Notes: a model not told the origin generated them from the letters alone. 64,000 bases of DNA from Desulfurispora thermophila DSM 16022 (GCF_000376385.1 NZ_AQWN01000004.1:228925-292924), one strand, 5' to 3'; shown: positions 34,927 to 44,176, numbered from the stretch's first letter. Numbers and translations: made by a program.

Positions 34927-36594
34927 CTACAAAAGCGCATTTTTTTCCAAACGACGGGGCAATTGTTTTACCCCCAGCAACGAGAGAATGTCCTCCTGCA
35001 GGCTGTTGGGTGGTGTAATATAGCGCAGTTCCTCGTTCTGGTAGATGTTAACGGTAAGTTTGATGTCCTCCAGTAATTCCAGAGCGTGTTCCGGGCTGAT
35101 TTCCAAACCCCCCTGGGTGAGAATTTTCTCCATGGTTTTCTTGATTAAATAGGCGAGTACGCAGACAAATACATATCCGCGCAGCTGGCTCTCTGTGTTT
35201 ATACCCGTGCTTTGTTCATGCTTCTTGATCAGGCGAAATTCATCGCGGGCCAGGGTGTAATTATGATAAGCAGCAATAATTTGTCCGGCATCCAGGTAGT
35301 GACAATTGGTTTTGATTAAAAACTTGCCGCCCAGGGCGAGTTCCTGGTCAATAACCTCCTGCCGGCGACTGAAACTGAACTCCTGCGCTTGCTCGTCGTA
35401 GTGACAAGTAAAATATCTCTTGCAATAGGTGTTTTTTAAAATGCTGGAAGCACGGTAGTAGTTGATGCGCGCATTGCTTTTGCATTGCTCGCTCACCCAC
35501 TGCTTGATCAGGGCTAGCTCTTTTTCCACCTCCATTAACTTGTGTTCCAGACGTTTGGCTTTGCTGGCCGCCTGCAGGGGGGAAAGGCAGATTAGATAAC
35601 GATGGCCGCGCCAAACCACTTCCCGGTAAAGCAGGCTGTCATGCAATCTGGTGTAGGTGGTGGGAGGCGCATAAAAATACTGGGTCAGAGCTGTTGCCTC
35701 CTGATTAAAGCGTACCGGCATGCCCACAATGTACTCCTGGCCGTAGGCCTGCAGCAGTTGCAAATTTTCTTCCGTAATGATCTGCTGGTCTCCGACAAAA
35801 ACACAGTTTTTGATTTGATATTGTTCTTTAATCTCCGAAATGCGCCGGGGAACCGTTTCGCCGTCGGCCAGGTGTCCTAAAAACATGCGGTGACCAAAGG
35901 GTAGGCCGCTTTCATTTACCAGCAGGGCCAGGTCTACCTGGCGCCTTTCCAGCGGTGCGGCGATGAAGGAGCGGCTTAAGCCCGTCTGCCTGCCGTTGCC
36001 CGGAGGGAATTGCTCCAGGTAGCCGCGTGTGAGGTGGCAGAAAATTACTTCATTATTACTACCAGGACAGAATCTTTGTACTGCGTTGAAAATGGCTTTT
36101 TCCAGCTCCTCTTTGATGGTGGCCAGGTTGGCCAGAGTGCGGGTAAACTGGTCCGAACTTATGCTAATCCCTTCCATTTGAGGCAGGTAGAATTGTTCGT
36201 ACCAGTCGGTGATCTTTCGCACATTGTGCTTTTTCACCAATTGATGAATTGTAAGTATTTCAGCCAGCAAGGGCGTATTGGGCAATGCTCCCGCACATTT
36301 CTTAATGTGCTCGGGTATTTGCAACATCTGCCATATCTTGTGAAGGGCCAGCACGTTGCCGAATTCCAGGACGCGTTGCGTAAGGATAGAATTGTCCAGG
36401 CCATCATTTAAACCGCAAATCTTCGCCAGACCGCTGATTAGTCCTTGAACTTTTTCCGGTGTCAGTTCCTCAATATTACCCAGATTGGCGATGACCCGCT
36501 GTTTAACCTTGTTGCCTTCCCGGTAGTTCTCAATTAGTTTGACATAGGTGTATTCTTTACCGTTGCTCTTACTGGTGATTTTGCGGAAAAACAT
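34927..36594 (-). CDS. IS1634/IS4-type transposase-like protein, probably catalytically degenerate
   Basis: 555 residues, uninterrupted. The N-terminus (YTYVKLIENYREGNKVKQRVIANLGNIEEL) and overall order match IS1634-family transposases. Of the DDE residues, the second Asp is kept (VFVGDQQIITEENL), but the DVTT-type segment reads VIFCHLTRGYLE without Asp and the final VExxFR box reads LARDEFRLIK, so the Glu appears lost. No terminal inverted repeat fits between its stop and the CBS gene 26 bases later. It may be a domesticated or dying element. Residue assignments rest on recalled family alignments. Confidence 0.75.
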   Translation of the reverse strand: MFFRKITSKSNGKEYTYVKLIENYREGNKVKQRVIANLGNIEELTPEKVQGLISGLAKICGLNDGLDNSILTQRVLEFGNVLALHKIWQMLQIPEHIKKCAGALPNTPLLAEILTIHQLVKKHNVRKITDWYEQFYLPQMEGISISSDQFTRTLANLATIKEELEKAIFNAVQRFCPGSNNEVIFCHLTRGYLEQFPPGNGRQTGLSRSFIAAPLERRQVDLALLVNESGLPFGHRMFLGHLADGETVPRRISEIKEQYQIKNCVFVGDQQIITEENLQLLQAYGQEYIVGMPVRFNQEATALTQYFYAPPTTYTRLHDSLLYREVVWRGHRYLICLSPLQAASKAKRLEHKLMEVEKELALIKQWVSEQCKSNARINYYRASSILKNTYCKRYFTCHYDEQAQEFSFSRRQEVIDQELALGGKFLIKTNCHYLDAGQIIAAYHNYTLARDEFRLIKKHEQSTGINTESQLRGYVFVCVLAYLIKKTMEKILTQGGLEISPEHALELLEDIKLTVNIYQNEELRYITPPNSLQEDILSLLGVKQLPRRLEKNALL

Positions 36595-36920
36595 TTCTTA
36601 GTCACCACCTTTGGATGTATTTGACACTACTAGTGATAATGAATACTAGTGCATGGTATTGGATTATAACACCGGTTTCTTGTCACTACAGTGTTTTCTG
36701 GTCGACCTGTTTTTATAATAGTTTTGTCACCTGCCAACAGTGACAAAACTTGTACCCAATCCAAACCATGTAATGTAATATATTTCACATGCACAGAACA
36801 AGTACTCCTTATGCAATAAAAGTTTAATAATTTCTGTTAGTATGGATTATAATACAACCGCAGTAATTGTGCAATAACGAACAATGTCTGAAGCCATAAT
36901 TGTAATATTCATAATATTCA
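36595..36920 (-). other. AT-rich spacer with repeated TGACA motifs and a palindrome
   Basis: No gene seen. A perfect inverted repeat GTTTTGTCAC (36721-36730), nine bases, GTGACAAAAC (36740-36749) lies upstream of the transposase-like gene, and further (G)TGTCA/TGACA copies occur at about 36605, 36627 and 36680. They could be protein-binding sites. Its TATAAT-like boxes on the minus strand lack well-spaced -35 partners. Confidence 0.5.
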
Positions 36921-37688
36921 TTAAATATATCTGGCTCGCTGTTGGAGCAAATAATCCAGTGTGACAAAGGAGTAACCTTTTTGTTGCAAGGTTTTGAGCA
37001 ATATGGGCAGGGCCTCCACTGACTTTTGTCTGTTCAAACGGCCGTCATGCACCAGAATAATGGCACCGGGCTTTGTTCTGGCTGCTGCCCGCTCGGCCAT
37101 TTCCACCGGTGTAGGGCTATTTTTGTTTTCCAGGCAAACTGTCCAAAGCACCATTTGTAGACCCTGCCGCCGGCAGGCTTCCATCCCTTCCGCAGTGACA
37201 ATTCCTTTTGGCGGGCGGTAGTAAACGGGCCGAGCACCGCTTATTTGTTGCAGAAGATGGTTGGTGCGAGAGAGTTGCTTATTATATTCAGGCAGGGTAA
37301 GCGAGTCCACGCCGGGATGGGTGTAAGTGTGGTTGGCCAGGGCGTGACCCTGCTGATAAATCAGACGGGTTAGCTCCGGGTGTTCCTGGGCGGCTTGACC
37401 AATGACAAAAAAGGTAGCTTTGACATTGTACTCATCCAATATTTGCAGTATGCGTAGTGCGTAACGGGGATCCGGCCCGTCGTCAAAAGTAAGAGCGGCA
37501 ATCTTCTCAGTGGTAGCAACTACACGTACAGGTGGGGTGTAGGCGGCAAAATACAACGGCAGGGAATAGTAATCCCAGGTGTTACGGACGCTTTCCCACA
37601 GGTATGCCCAGAAGTCCCCCGGCAACAAAGCGGTGGTTGAAAGTAGCAGGAGAAGGGCGATGAGAGGAGTTAAAATTGTTTTTTTCAT
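36921..37688 (-). CDS. Polysaccharide deacetylase (NodB/CE4 family), secreted
   Basis: 255 residues; ATG 37688 follows AGGAGGAAT. An N-terminal hydrophobic stretch (LTPLIALLLLLSTTALLP) acts as signal peptide or anchor. The CE4 metal site is complete: ALTFDDGPDPRYA with the catalytic Asp pair, NHTYTHPG with the two histidines, and YYRPPKG. VHDG near the end supplies the last motif. It should remove acetyl groups from peptidoglycan or a related glycan, possibly during spore development as PdaA-type enzymes do. It is separated from the upstream ligase by a terminator. Confidence 0.92.
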   Translation of the reverse strand: MKKTILTPLIALLLLLSTTALLPGDFWAYLWESVRNTWDYYSLPLYFAAYTPPVRVVATTEKIAALTFDDGPDPRYALRILQILDEYNVKATFFVIGQAAQEHPELTRLIYQQGHALANHTYTHPGVDSLTLPEYNKQLSRTNHLLQQISGARPVYYRPPKGIVTAEGMEACRRQGLQMVLWTVCLENKNSPTPVEMAERAAARTKPGAIILVHDGRLNRQKSVEALPILLKTLQQKGYSFVTLDYLLQQRARYI

Positions 37689-37708
37689 AAAAATATTCCT
37701 CCTGACTA

Positions 37709-37757
37709 TAAAAAAACCTGCTGACCATCATTTGACACAAAATGCTGGTAGCAGGTT
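37709..37757 (-). terminator. Terminator of the acyl-CoA ligase gene
   Basis: On the minus strand AACCTGCT (37757-37750) pairs with AGCAGGTT (37722-37715), with inner ACCAGCA/TGATGGT pairing, followed by TTTTTTTATA. Confidence 0.88.
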
Positions 37758-37763
37758 GGCTTG

Positions 37764-39284
37764 TCAATCAGCCATTTTACGTAGTTCGCCCTTGAGCAGT
37801 TTGCCTGAAGTGGTTTTGGGCAGGTTTTCCACAAAACGGAAATAGCGGGGTATCTTGTATCTGGCCAGCTTTTCAGCACAAAACCGGCGTAATTCTTCCT
37901 CATCCAGGCGCCGGCCGTCACGGGTGAGGACGAAGGCCAGCACCTCCTCGCCCATGATGGGGTCGGGTACGCCCACCACGGCTGTTTCAAAAATGGCGGG
38001 GTGAGTGTACAGAACTTCCTCCACTTCCCGGGGGTGAATGTTCAAGCCGCCCCGGATGATCAGGTCCTTTTTGCGATCGACTATAAACAGGTATCCATCT
38101 TGATCCATATAGGCCAGGTCGCCGGTGTGGAACCAGCCGTTGCGCAAGGCCCAGCGGGTTTCTTCTTCCCGGTTGTAGTAACCGGCCATCACATTGGGAC
38201 CGCGGACGATGATTTCGCCCACCTGTCCCACCGGTACTTCCCGGTCTTCGTAGTCCACAATTTTTACTTCCACCCCCGGTATGGGTAGGCCGATGGAGCC
38301 AGGCTTTTTCACGCCGAATACGGGGTTGGTGGTTACTACAGGTGATGTTTCGGTTAAGCCATATCCTTCAGTAATTTCAAAACCGAACTTGTTGGCAAAC
38401 TTGTAAAAGACTTCCGTGGGCAGCGATGCCGCGCCGGTAAAGGCAATTCGCCAGGAGGAGGTATCGTAGGCGCGGGGTGGTTCGTAATCTACCAGCAGGG
38501 CATACATGGTGGGTGGCCCGAAGTAAATGGTAATTCTTTCTTTTTCCACGGTTTCCAGCAAAGGCTGGGGTCCCGCCCACTGGTCATGAATTACCAGCGT
38601 AGCACCGCTGATTAAGGTGTTGTTCATAATGCAGGTCTGGGCGGCGGAATGGTAAGCCGGGGCGATCAACAGCGCTCTGTCCCGCTCGGTCATCCGGCAT
38701 ATTTGAGCAAAAGTCAGGGCGTTGCTGTACAGGTTGTGGTGGGTGAGCATGGCGCCCTTGGGTGTTCCTGTGTTGCCGGCGGTATACAATATTTCCGCCA
38801 CATCATCCCGGTGAAAACTTGCCGGGCTGAAAAATCTATCGGTACTGCCTTCCAGAATGCGTTTAAAGGAATGCATTTTGGGGCCGACCGGGTTGGAACG
38901 GGTGACTATAATGCCGTGATTTATGGTAATTTCTTGTGCCAACTTGCTAAAGACAGGAGCGGCCAGCGGTTCGCAAATTACTGCTGCCGGCAGGGCATCG
39001 CGCATGATCACACCCAGTTCATTGGCAGTATACTGGGGATTGACGGGTACAATAATCGCTCCCAGGCGCATAATGGCGTAGTAAGATATGACAAATTCCG
39101 GGCTGTTTCCCAGCGCAACCAGTATCCTGTGTCCGGGGCTGACGCCTAATTTGCGCATACCGTTGGCCAACTGATTGACCAGTTCATCCAGTTGCTGGTA
39201 TGTTATTATATGATCCCGGTAGACAATGGCCTGCTGCTCAGGGAAAGTGCGGGCTATTTCAGCCAGTCGTACAGGCAAATTCAT
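37764..39284 (-). CDS. AMP-dependent acyl-CoA synthetase (long-chain fatty acid-CoA ligase type)
   Basis: 506 residues from ATG 39284, eight bases after GGGAGGTG. The adenylate-forming enzyme shows LYTAGNTGTPKGAMLTHHNL (P-loop), GYGLTETSPVV, the hinge region GWFHTGDLAYMDQDGYLFIVDRKKD and the catalytic lysine in TTSGKLLKGEL. It activates a carboxylic acid to its CoA thioester; chain length is not readable from sequence, but the class is that of medium- and long-chain ligases. It has no acyl-CoA dehydrogenase neighbours. Confidence 0.93.
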   Translation of the reverse strand: MNLPVRLAEIARTFPEQQAIVYRDHIITYQQLDELVNQLANGMRKLGVSPGHRILVALGNSPEFVISYYAIMRLGAIIVPVNPQYTANELGVIMRDALPAAVICEPLAAPVFSKLAQEITINHGIIVTRSNPVGPKMHSFKRILEGSTDRFFSPASFHRDDVAEILYTAGNTGTPKGAMLTHHNLYSNALTFAQICRMTERDRALLIAPAYHSAAQTCIMNNTLISGATLVIHDQWAGPQPLLETVEKERITIYFGPPTMYALLVDYEPPRAYDTSSWRIAFTGAASLPTEVFYKFANKFGFEITEGYGLTETSPVVTTNPVFGVKKPGSIGLPIPGVEVKIVDYEDREVPVGQVGEIIVRGPNVMAGYYNREEETRWALRNGWFHTGDLAYMDQDGYLFIVDRKKDLIIRGGLNIHPREVEEVLYTHPAIFETAVVGVPDPIMGEEVLAFVLTRDGRRLDEEELRRFCAEKLARYKIPRYFRFVENLPKTTSGKLLKGELRKMAD

Positions 39285-39423
39285 ATGGCAAACACCTCCC
39301 GGGGTGGTGTATGGCGCTGTCAAGAACTATTGTCTTAAAATTCGCTTTAATAGTAAAAAATCCTGCCTTAGAGCAATAATAAAATGTTACCTTGAGGACA
39401 GCGGAGGAGAGGTGTGATGTAGA

Positions 39424-39582
39424 GTGTCCGATAAGAAGAGACCCGTCCCGCGAAATAAGGGGCAAAACTACGGCATCAAAATCGGTCGGCTGAAAGTTGA
39501 TCCTGTATTTTTGTTGGTATTCCTGTTCTTTGTTTCTTCATCGCTGGGTCTGTTATTATATATACTACTGGGCATTAAATAA
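39424..39582 (+). CDS. Small single-pass membrane protein (52 aa)
   Basis: GTG 39424 lies nine bases after GGAGGAGAGGTG. The product has a basic N-terminal half (KKRPVPRNKGQN) and one C-terminal hydrophobic helix (VFLLVFLFFVSSSLGLLLYIL). No family recognised. Its last 18 bases overlap the 3' end of the convergent deacetylase gene. The strong ribosome site supports translation. Confidence 0.6.
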   Translation: MSDKKRPVPRNKGQNYGIKIGRLKVDPVFLLVFLFFVSSSLGLLLYILLGIK

Positions 39583-40881
39583 ATTCCCGCGTCTTTGGGC
39601 CGAACCTTGTCCGTACAGGCGGAGCAAAGTGGTCGTACTCATAACCAGCAGGCGTGCCTCCAGTTTGTCCTGCTGGTTTTTTATGCGCTCTTTTCCTGCC
39701 GGGTGCCAGAGGCACAGTAATACTCTTTGGTAAAAGGTTATCACCTTGCTGATCAAAGTATTGGATAATGGGTATACGCCAAAGCCAAGTTTTTCCGCTC
39801 CCCGGTGCAATATTGTGATGCCTACCAGAGCTCGCATCCGCCTTAGTTCAGGATTTTGCTCAATATAGCGGGCCAGGACGGGCAGACCCTGCTGTACGGC
39901 GCGCAGAGTGCGCAGGGCGACCTTCTCCGGACTGCCGGCGCTGGCCGTAAGTTCTTGCAGGAAATCATTGTCAAAATGCAGCTCTATTACAGGCTGCCGG
40001 CGGGTAAGTGTGGTGCCGTCCGGCAGTACGAGCGGACGCCCGTGGTACTGGCGCAGGGCCAGACGGAAAACAGTGGGGCGGTTGTTGTCAGTGAGCCGCT
40101 GGATGCGGGCCAGTTTGGCAAATATTTTTTCCCAGGTGTTTAACCAGGGGCGTTCTTTTTTTGTTTGCAGCAAGTCGGAGAGAGGCACGATTTGCCAACC
40201 CTTTTCCTTGAGTTGTTTTATGATCCTGGGCAGAGCAGCAATGGTGTGTTTTGGCGCGCCGGGAGCCGCTCCGCAAGTATGGTCGCTGTCGTGGAAGATC
40301 AGGACATGACCTGGTTTGATGCGCCGTATAACCATTTGATAAATTTTATCTGCCGAGGTGCGCTTTTGCCAGTCCCAACTCATAAAGGACCACAGGATTA
40401 GTTTTATGTTCCTCCCGTAGCAATAGCACAAGTGCGTGATATTGCAAAGCCCCCAGGGTGGGCGGAAATACTTTGGTTTTTGGCCGGTAATTTCTTCTAT
40501 GGCACGGCAACTTTTCTTGATATCGCTGGCTACTGTGCGCGGTCCCAGCAGCCAGGGCAGGCGGTGGTGGTAGCCGTGAATGCCAATCTCATGTCCGTCC
40601 ATTTTTATGCGCTGAATGAGATGTGGGAAACGACGGGCTCTTTCGCCCAGAACGAAAAAACAGGCGGGTACTTTCTCCTGCTCCAGAATATTCAATAATT
40701 GCTCGGTGTAGATGGGGTGGGGGCCGTCATCAAAGGTAATGGCAACGCGGGGCTGGGAGCTATTACCCCTGCGCCGGCAGAAAATGCCCAGGCGAGTCAG
40801 CAGGGTGGGCACAATTGAGTACAGGGTAAACAGAGCTGCCAAAAAGGCAAAAGTAGCTGCTATATCAATGCTCATGCTCAT
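39565..40881 (-). CDS. Polysaccharide deacetylase with C-terminal YkoP-like domain
   Basis: 438 residues from ATG 40881, six bases after AAGGTG inside the end of the MFS gene. An N-terminal membrane helix is followed by a CE4 domain (AITFDDGPHPIYT, GIHGYHHRLPW, YFRPPWGLCN, LIFHDSD). The last 190 residues (from about KKERPWLNTWEK) form a second domain found after CE4 domains in B. subtilis YkoP-like proteins, of unknown role. Translational overlap with the MFS transporter suggests the two handle one surface glycan or lipid. Confidence 0.88.
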   Translation of the reverse strand: MSMSIDIAATFAFLAALFTLYSIVPTLLTRLGIFCRRRGNSSQPRVAITFDDGPHPIYTEQLLNILEQEKVPACFFVLGERARRFPHLIQRIKMDGHEIGIHGYHHRLPWLLGPRTVASDIKKSCRAIEEITGQKPKYFRPPWGLCNITHLCYCYGRNIKLILWSFMSWDWQKRTSADKIYQMVIRRIKPGHVLIFHDSDHTCGAAPGAPKHTIAALPRIIKQLKEKGWQIVPLSDLLQTKKERPWLNTWEKIFAKLARIQRLTDNNRPTVFRLALRQYHGRPLVLPDGTTLTRRQPVIELHFDNDFLQELTASAGSPEKVALRTLRAVQQGLPVLARYIEQNPELRRMRALVGITILHRGAEKLGFGVYPLSNTLISKVITFYQRVLLCLWHPAGKERIKNQQDKLEARLLVMSTTTLLRLYGQGSAQRRGNLFNAQ

Positions 40882-42046
40882 TGGGTTCACCTTCCGTTTT
40901 TATTGCAGGCGCTAGAGTATAATAATATGTCGTCCCCACCGTGGCCAGCAATAAAGCTGCTGTCAGCATAGTGAAGGACGGGGTGAAAAATCGTGCCGTA
41001 AGCGCTCCCAGTAGATTGCCCAGGGAAAGTCCCAAACCCTCCACGGTAGCAAAAACACCCCAGCCTGTAGCCTGTTGCCCGGGTGGTACCAGGCGGGCCA
41101 GCAAATTGTTCCAGGCCGGTAAAATGGCGGCATAAGATATTCCCAGTAAAGCAGCCAGGGTGAAAACAGACCAAATGTCTTTCACTACCAGCAGGGAAAG
41201 GAGTACCAGGGCGGTAGTCCAGAAACCGGTGCATAGTTGATAGCGGGACTCGATCCTGTCAGCCAGGCAACCAAAGGGGTACAATGCCAAAGTGGCTGCC
41301 ACACCACCACAGATGAGCAGCCAGGAGTAGTCTGCTCCGGCAATGTGCCAGTTTGAGCTGGCAAAAACGGGCAGTATGGGCAGCAGCATCCCGGCAGTGA
41401 GGATTTGGGTAAACATGCCGGGCAGGATTAAACGGACAAAAAAACGGTCTCCCAGCATTTGACGGATTGTGATAAACAAATCGGGCCCTACCGTCTCTGG
41501 GGCAGGGTGCTTTTTTTGAGCAGTTTTGTGATAATACCAGCAGCATATTGTGGCCAGGGCCGGGAGCAAGGCCAGTTTGGTCAGTGACGAGCCGCCTAAG
41601 TATTCCAGCCAGAAATTCAGCCCCACCAGACCTGCCCCGTTGCCGCCCAGCCAGGCGGTAAAAACAAGGCCCATGCGGGAGGCGCGCCGGGGGTGTTCTA
41701 CGGGGGCGACCTGGCTGATGATACCCGGCCAGGTGAAGGACACAGCGGCCCCGCTACCCAGGGCCAGTATAATCAGCAGGGCGGATGAGGTAGTCTGCCA
41801 GGCCAGGTAAAGCAGGCATGTGGTGCAGAGCATACTGATTGTTATTAGAGCGGGGCCGTAACGGTCTACAAGCCGTCCGGCAATTATTTTGCCGGTTGTT
41901 TCCGCAAAATAGTGAGCGGCGGTGGCACTGCCCAGGAGAATCAGGTTATGGCTTTGTTGCGTGGCCAAATAAGGCAAGTAGCTGAAAAAAAGACCGCTGC
42001 GGTCCATCTCCAGCAGAAAAAGAGCCAGTACAAGCAGTTGATACAT
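40865..42046 (-). CDS. Major facilitator superfamily transporter
   Basis: 393 residues, about twelve hydrophobic segments; ATG 42046 follows AGGTG. The loop after helix 2 reads GRLVDRYGPALI, the MFS motif A (G-x-x-x-D-R-x-G). The second half repeats the fold with LADRIESRYQLC. No substrate clue except the overlap with the deacetylase gene. An exporter or glycolipid-related role is possible. Its upstream region is AT-rich with no definite promoter. Confidence 0.9.
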   Translation of the reverse strand: MYQLLVLALFLLEMDRSGLFFSYLPYLATQQSHNLILLGSATAAHYFAETTGKIIAGRLVDRYGPALITISMLCTTCLLYLAWQTTSSALLIILALGSGAAVSFTWPGIISQVAPVEHPRRASRMGLVFTAWLGGNGAGLVGLNFWLEYLGGSSLTKLALLPALATICCWYYHKTAQKKHPAPETVGPDLFITIRQMLGDRFFVRLILPGMFTQILTAGMLLPILPVFASSNWHIAGADYSWLLICGGVAATLALYPFGCLADRIESRYQLCTGFWTTALVLLSLLVVKDIWSVFTLAALLGISYAAILPAWNNLLARLVPPGQQATGWGVFATVEGLGLSLGNLLGALTARFFTPSFTMLTAALLLATVGTTYYYTLAPAIKTEGEPNEHEH

Positions 42047-42268
42047 TTTTGCACCTGTTGAACAATATTATTTTACGTTGCAATTTTATATTGCCTATAC
42101 AATTATAGATGATCACGCTGCTATTATCCATAATCTCTGATACTACTGCTGGCAACTTACATTTTACTACCAGTATGTTGCAATATACTGGTAAATATTG
42201 TGCCTGTCCTCCGGCGACAAAAATTGATATGATCCTATATGTTGAATGCTGTCGCTGGGAGGATTATT

Positions 42269-43537
42269 ATGACAAAAAAATGTAGCTTCGTTGTTCTGCT
42301 AACTTGCTGGTTGGTATTGGCTCTGACCGGTTCGGCTTGGGCAGCCTCAATCAAGTATACCGGACCCCTGAGGCAGGGGGACAGGGGGACACAAGTGGCT
42401 TACTTGCAACAGGCGCTGGCCCAAAAAGGATTATTCCCGGCCAATCTGGTTACTGGCTATTATGGCAGTATTACGCGCGGTGCTGTACAAAAATTGGAAA
42501 AGAATTATGGTTTACCGGTAGATGGTAGGGTAGCTCAGGCGGAGTGGTCCATATTGTTTGGATCGTCCTCGGTTACCCCCAAGAATAAACGCTTGGTACT
42601 GGGTTATTATACAACTGACTATCCGGGGGATAAAGAATCTTATCAAGACCTGGCTACATATGCCGATTATATTGACCAAATTGCCACTTTTGATTGCTGG
42701 GTAAATGAAAACGGATATTTGCAGGGTATGCCTTCGGCTGAGGCGCTGGCACTGTCCCGGCAAAAAGATGTAGGTATGCAACTGTTGGTGCATAACTTTA
42801 TTGGTGGTGGCTTTGCCGGGGATTTTATTTTGCAGGTACTGGAAAACCCGCGTTCCCGGCAGACTTTGGTGAGGGAAATTGTCTATGTGGTGAATAAGTA
42901 TAACCTGGCGGGTGTAAATATTGATTTCGAGGGCATTCCTCCGCGGGGGCGTCAGGCTTACACTACCTTTGTGCGGGAACTGGCAGGGCGGTTGGTTACG
43001 CAGGACAGGTTGCTGACGCTTTCCGTGCCGGCAAAGAGCGCAGACAATCCTGCAAACAGCTGGTCCGGCGCCTATGATTATGCCGCACTCGGTCAGATGG
43101 TTGATTACCTGGCTATTATGTCTTATGATCAGCACTGGTCTGGTGGGGCTCCAGGACCGGTAGCCTCCCTGCCCTGGGTGGTATCGGTCCTGGATTATGC
43201 CACCAAGGTCGTTCCCTCGAACAAAATATTACTGGGCATAGGCTGTTACGGATATGATTGGCCGGAATACAAACTCGGTCGAGCTGTAAAATGGAAGGAC
43301 ATGCCCGGGCTTATTGCTAAAACCGCTCAGCCTCAGTGGAGCGACCAGTATTCCGTGCCCTACCTGGTTTACTGGCAGGGTGGAGTAAAGCACCAGGTGT
43401 GGTTTGAGAATAAATACAGCCTGGCTATAAAACTACAACTGCTCAGCAATTACAACCTGGGTGGCATAGCCATCTGGCGTTTAGGTTATACAGATGACCA
43501 ATTCTGGCAGACTGTGGCTGCTGGATTGCGTCGTTAA
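42269..43537 (+). CDS. Secreted GH18 glycosidase with peptidoglycan-binding domain
   Basis: 422 residues from ATG 42269 behind GGGAGGA. A signal peptide ends near AWA (residue 25). A peptidoglycan-binding type 1 domain follows (LRQGDRGTQVAYLQQAL, GYYGSITRGAVQKLEKNYG). The GH18 domain covers about 105-420 with the active-site strand AGVNIDFEGI (Glu about 221) and YLAIMSYDQHW. This resembles YaaH/YdhD-type enzymes that act on spore cortex or cell-wall glycan. Both domains are complete. Confidence 0.92.
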   Translation: MTKKCSFVVLLTCWLVLALTGSAWAASIKYTGPLRQGDRGTQVAYLQQALAQKGLFPANLVTGYYGSITRGAVQKLEKNYGLPVDGRVAQAEWSILFGSSSVTPKNKRLVLGYYTTDYPGDKESYQDLATYADYIDQIATFDCWVNENGYLQGMPSAEALALSRQKDVGMQLLVHNFIGGGFAGDFILQVLENPRSRQTLVREIVYVVNKYNLAGVNIDFEGIPPRGRQAYTTFVRELAGRLVTQDRLLTLSVPAKSADNPANSWSGAYDYAALGQMVDYLAIMSYDQHWSGGAPGPVASLPWVVSVLDYATKVVPSNKILLGIGCYGYDWPEYKLGRAVKWKDMPGLIAKTAQPQWSDQYSVPYLVYWQGGVKHQVWFENKYSLAIKLQLLSNYNLGGIAIWRLGYTDDQFWQTVAAGLRR

Positions 43538-43538
43538 T

Positions 43539-43676
43539 TTACGAACGGCTGACTGCCAGCAGGTATATTTCTTTTGAGGCACCGGCATTGATACTTTGCT
43601 CGGCTGTCTGGAGAGTTTGCAGTTGTTCGGCAGTAAGTTCGGCTACTTGCATGCCCCGGGCGTCAATTTGGCACAT
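43539..43676 (-). CDS. Small hypothetical protein (45 aa)
   Basis: ATG 43676 follows GGAGGGAAAAA closely; longer versions of the frame have no ribosome site. The product begins MCQIDARGMQVAELTAEQ and ends EIYLLAVSRS, with one helix between. It is soluble and lacks a known motif. It ends two bases from the GH18 stop and is divergent from feoA. Confidence 0.6.
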   Translation of the reverse strand: MCQIDARGMQVAELTAEQLQTLQTAEQSINAGASKEIYLLAVSRS

Positions 43677-43769
43677 TTTTTTCCCTCCTGAATAAATTGT
43701 TGCAGTAGATAGCATTGATGCACATATTTTTAACACAAAAAAAACTTTTTAAACACTGCCGGACGGGAA

Positions 43770-43798
43770 TTGATTTTTATTCTCAACCGGGATATAAT
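43770..43798 (+). promoter_or_regulatory. feoA promoter
   Basis: TTGATT (43770-43775), 17-base spacer, TATAAT (43793-43798). Confidence 0.88.
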
Positions 43799-43804
43799 GT
43801 TAAT

Positions 43805-43819
43805 TGATAACGGTTATCC
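43805..43819 (+). promoter_or_regulatory. Fur box over the feoA transcription start
   Basis: TGATAAC-G-GTTATCC, a 7-1-7 repeat with a perfect inner GATAAC/GTTATC (43806-43818), seven bases after the -10. It matches the Bacillus-type Fur box (TGATAATNATTATCA). A fur gene lies 3.9 kb downstream. Confidence 0.85.
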
Positions 43820-43836
43820 TTTTCAGGAGGGTAAAT

Positions 43837-44157
43837 ATGACGACGCTGGATCGGGTCAAGAGAGGTCAGGCGGTGCAGATTGCCGCTATCGAAAATGAAC
43901 AGATGCGGGCGCAGGCTATTCGATTCGGTATTGCGGAAGGGGCTGTAGTTACCTGCCAGGAAATTGTACCGGCCGGGCCGGTTGTAATTGCCCGCTCCAA
44001 CCAGGAAATCGCCATTGGCCGGCACCTGGCCAGGAAAATAAAGGTAAAGTGCCTGCCGGAGCAGGAGGGACAGGTCACATGTAGCCAGTGTTCCAGGGCC
44101 AGGAAAACGCGTTTTAAATCCAGGATATTAACTAACTTGTTGAATATCATCCACTAA
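43837..44157 (+). CDS. feoA: Ferrous iron transport protein A (FeoA, SH3-like)
   Basis: 106 residues from ATG 43837 behind AGGAGGG. The SH3-like fold is shown by MTTLDRVKRGQAVQIAAIE, a central RFGIAEGAVVTCQEIVPAGPVVI and REIAIGRHLA-type ending (here QEIAIGRHLARKIKVK). FeoA modulates FeoB. A C-terminal extension of about 25 residues with CSQC is unusual and might bind metal. A terminator follows before feoB. Confidence 0.92.
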   Translation: MTTLDRVKRGQAVQIAAIENEQMRAQAIRFGIAEGAVVTCQEIVPAGPVVIARSNQEIAIGRHLARKIKVKCLPEQEGQVTCSQCSRARKTRFKSRILTNLLNIIH

Positions 44158-44176
44158 TATTTGCCCAGCGCTTTTC

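Noticed and set aside
34900..36750. Complete insertion sequence
   Set aside because: No matching terminal inverted repeats or target duplication seen; downstream boundary is occupied by the CBS gene's ribosome site.
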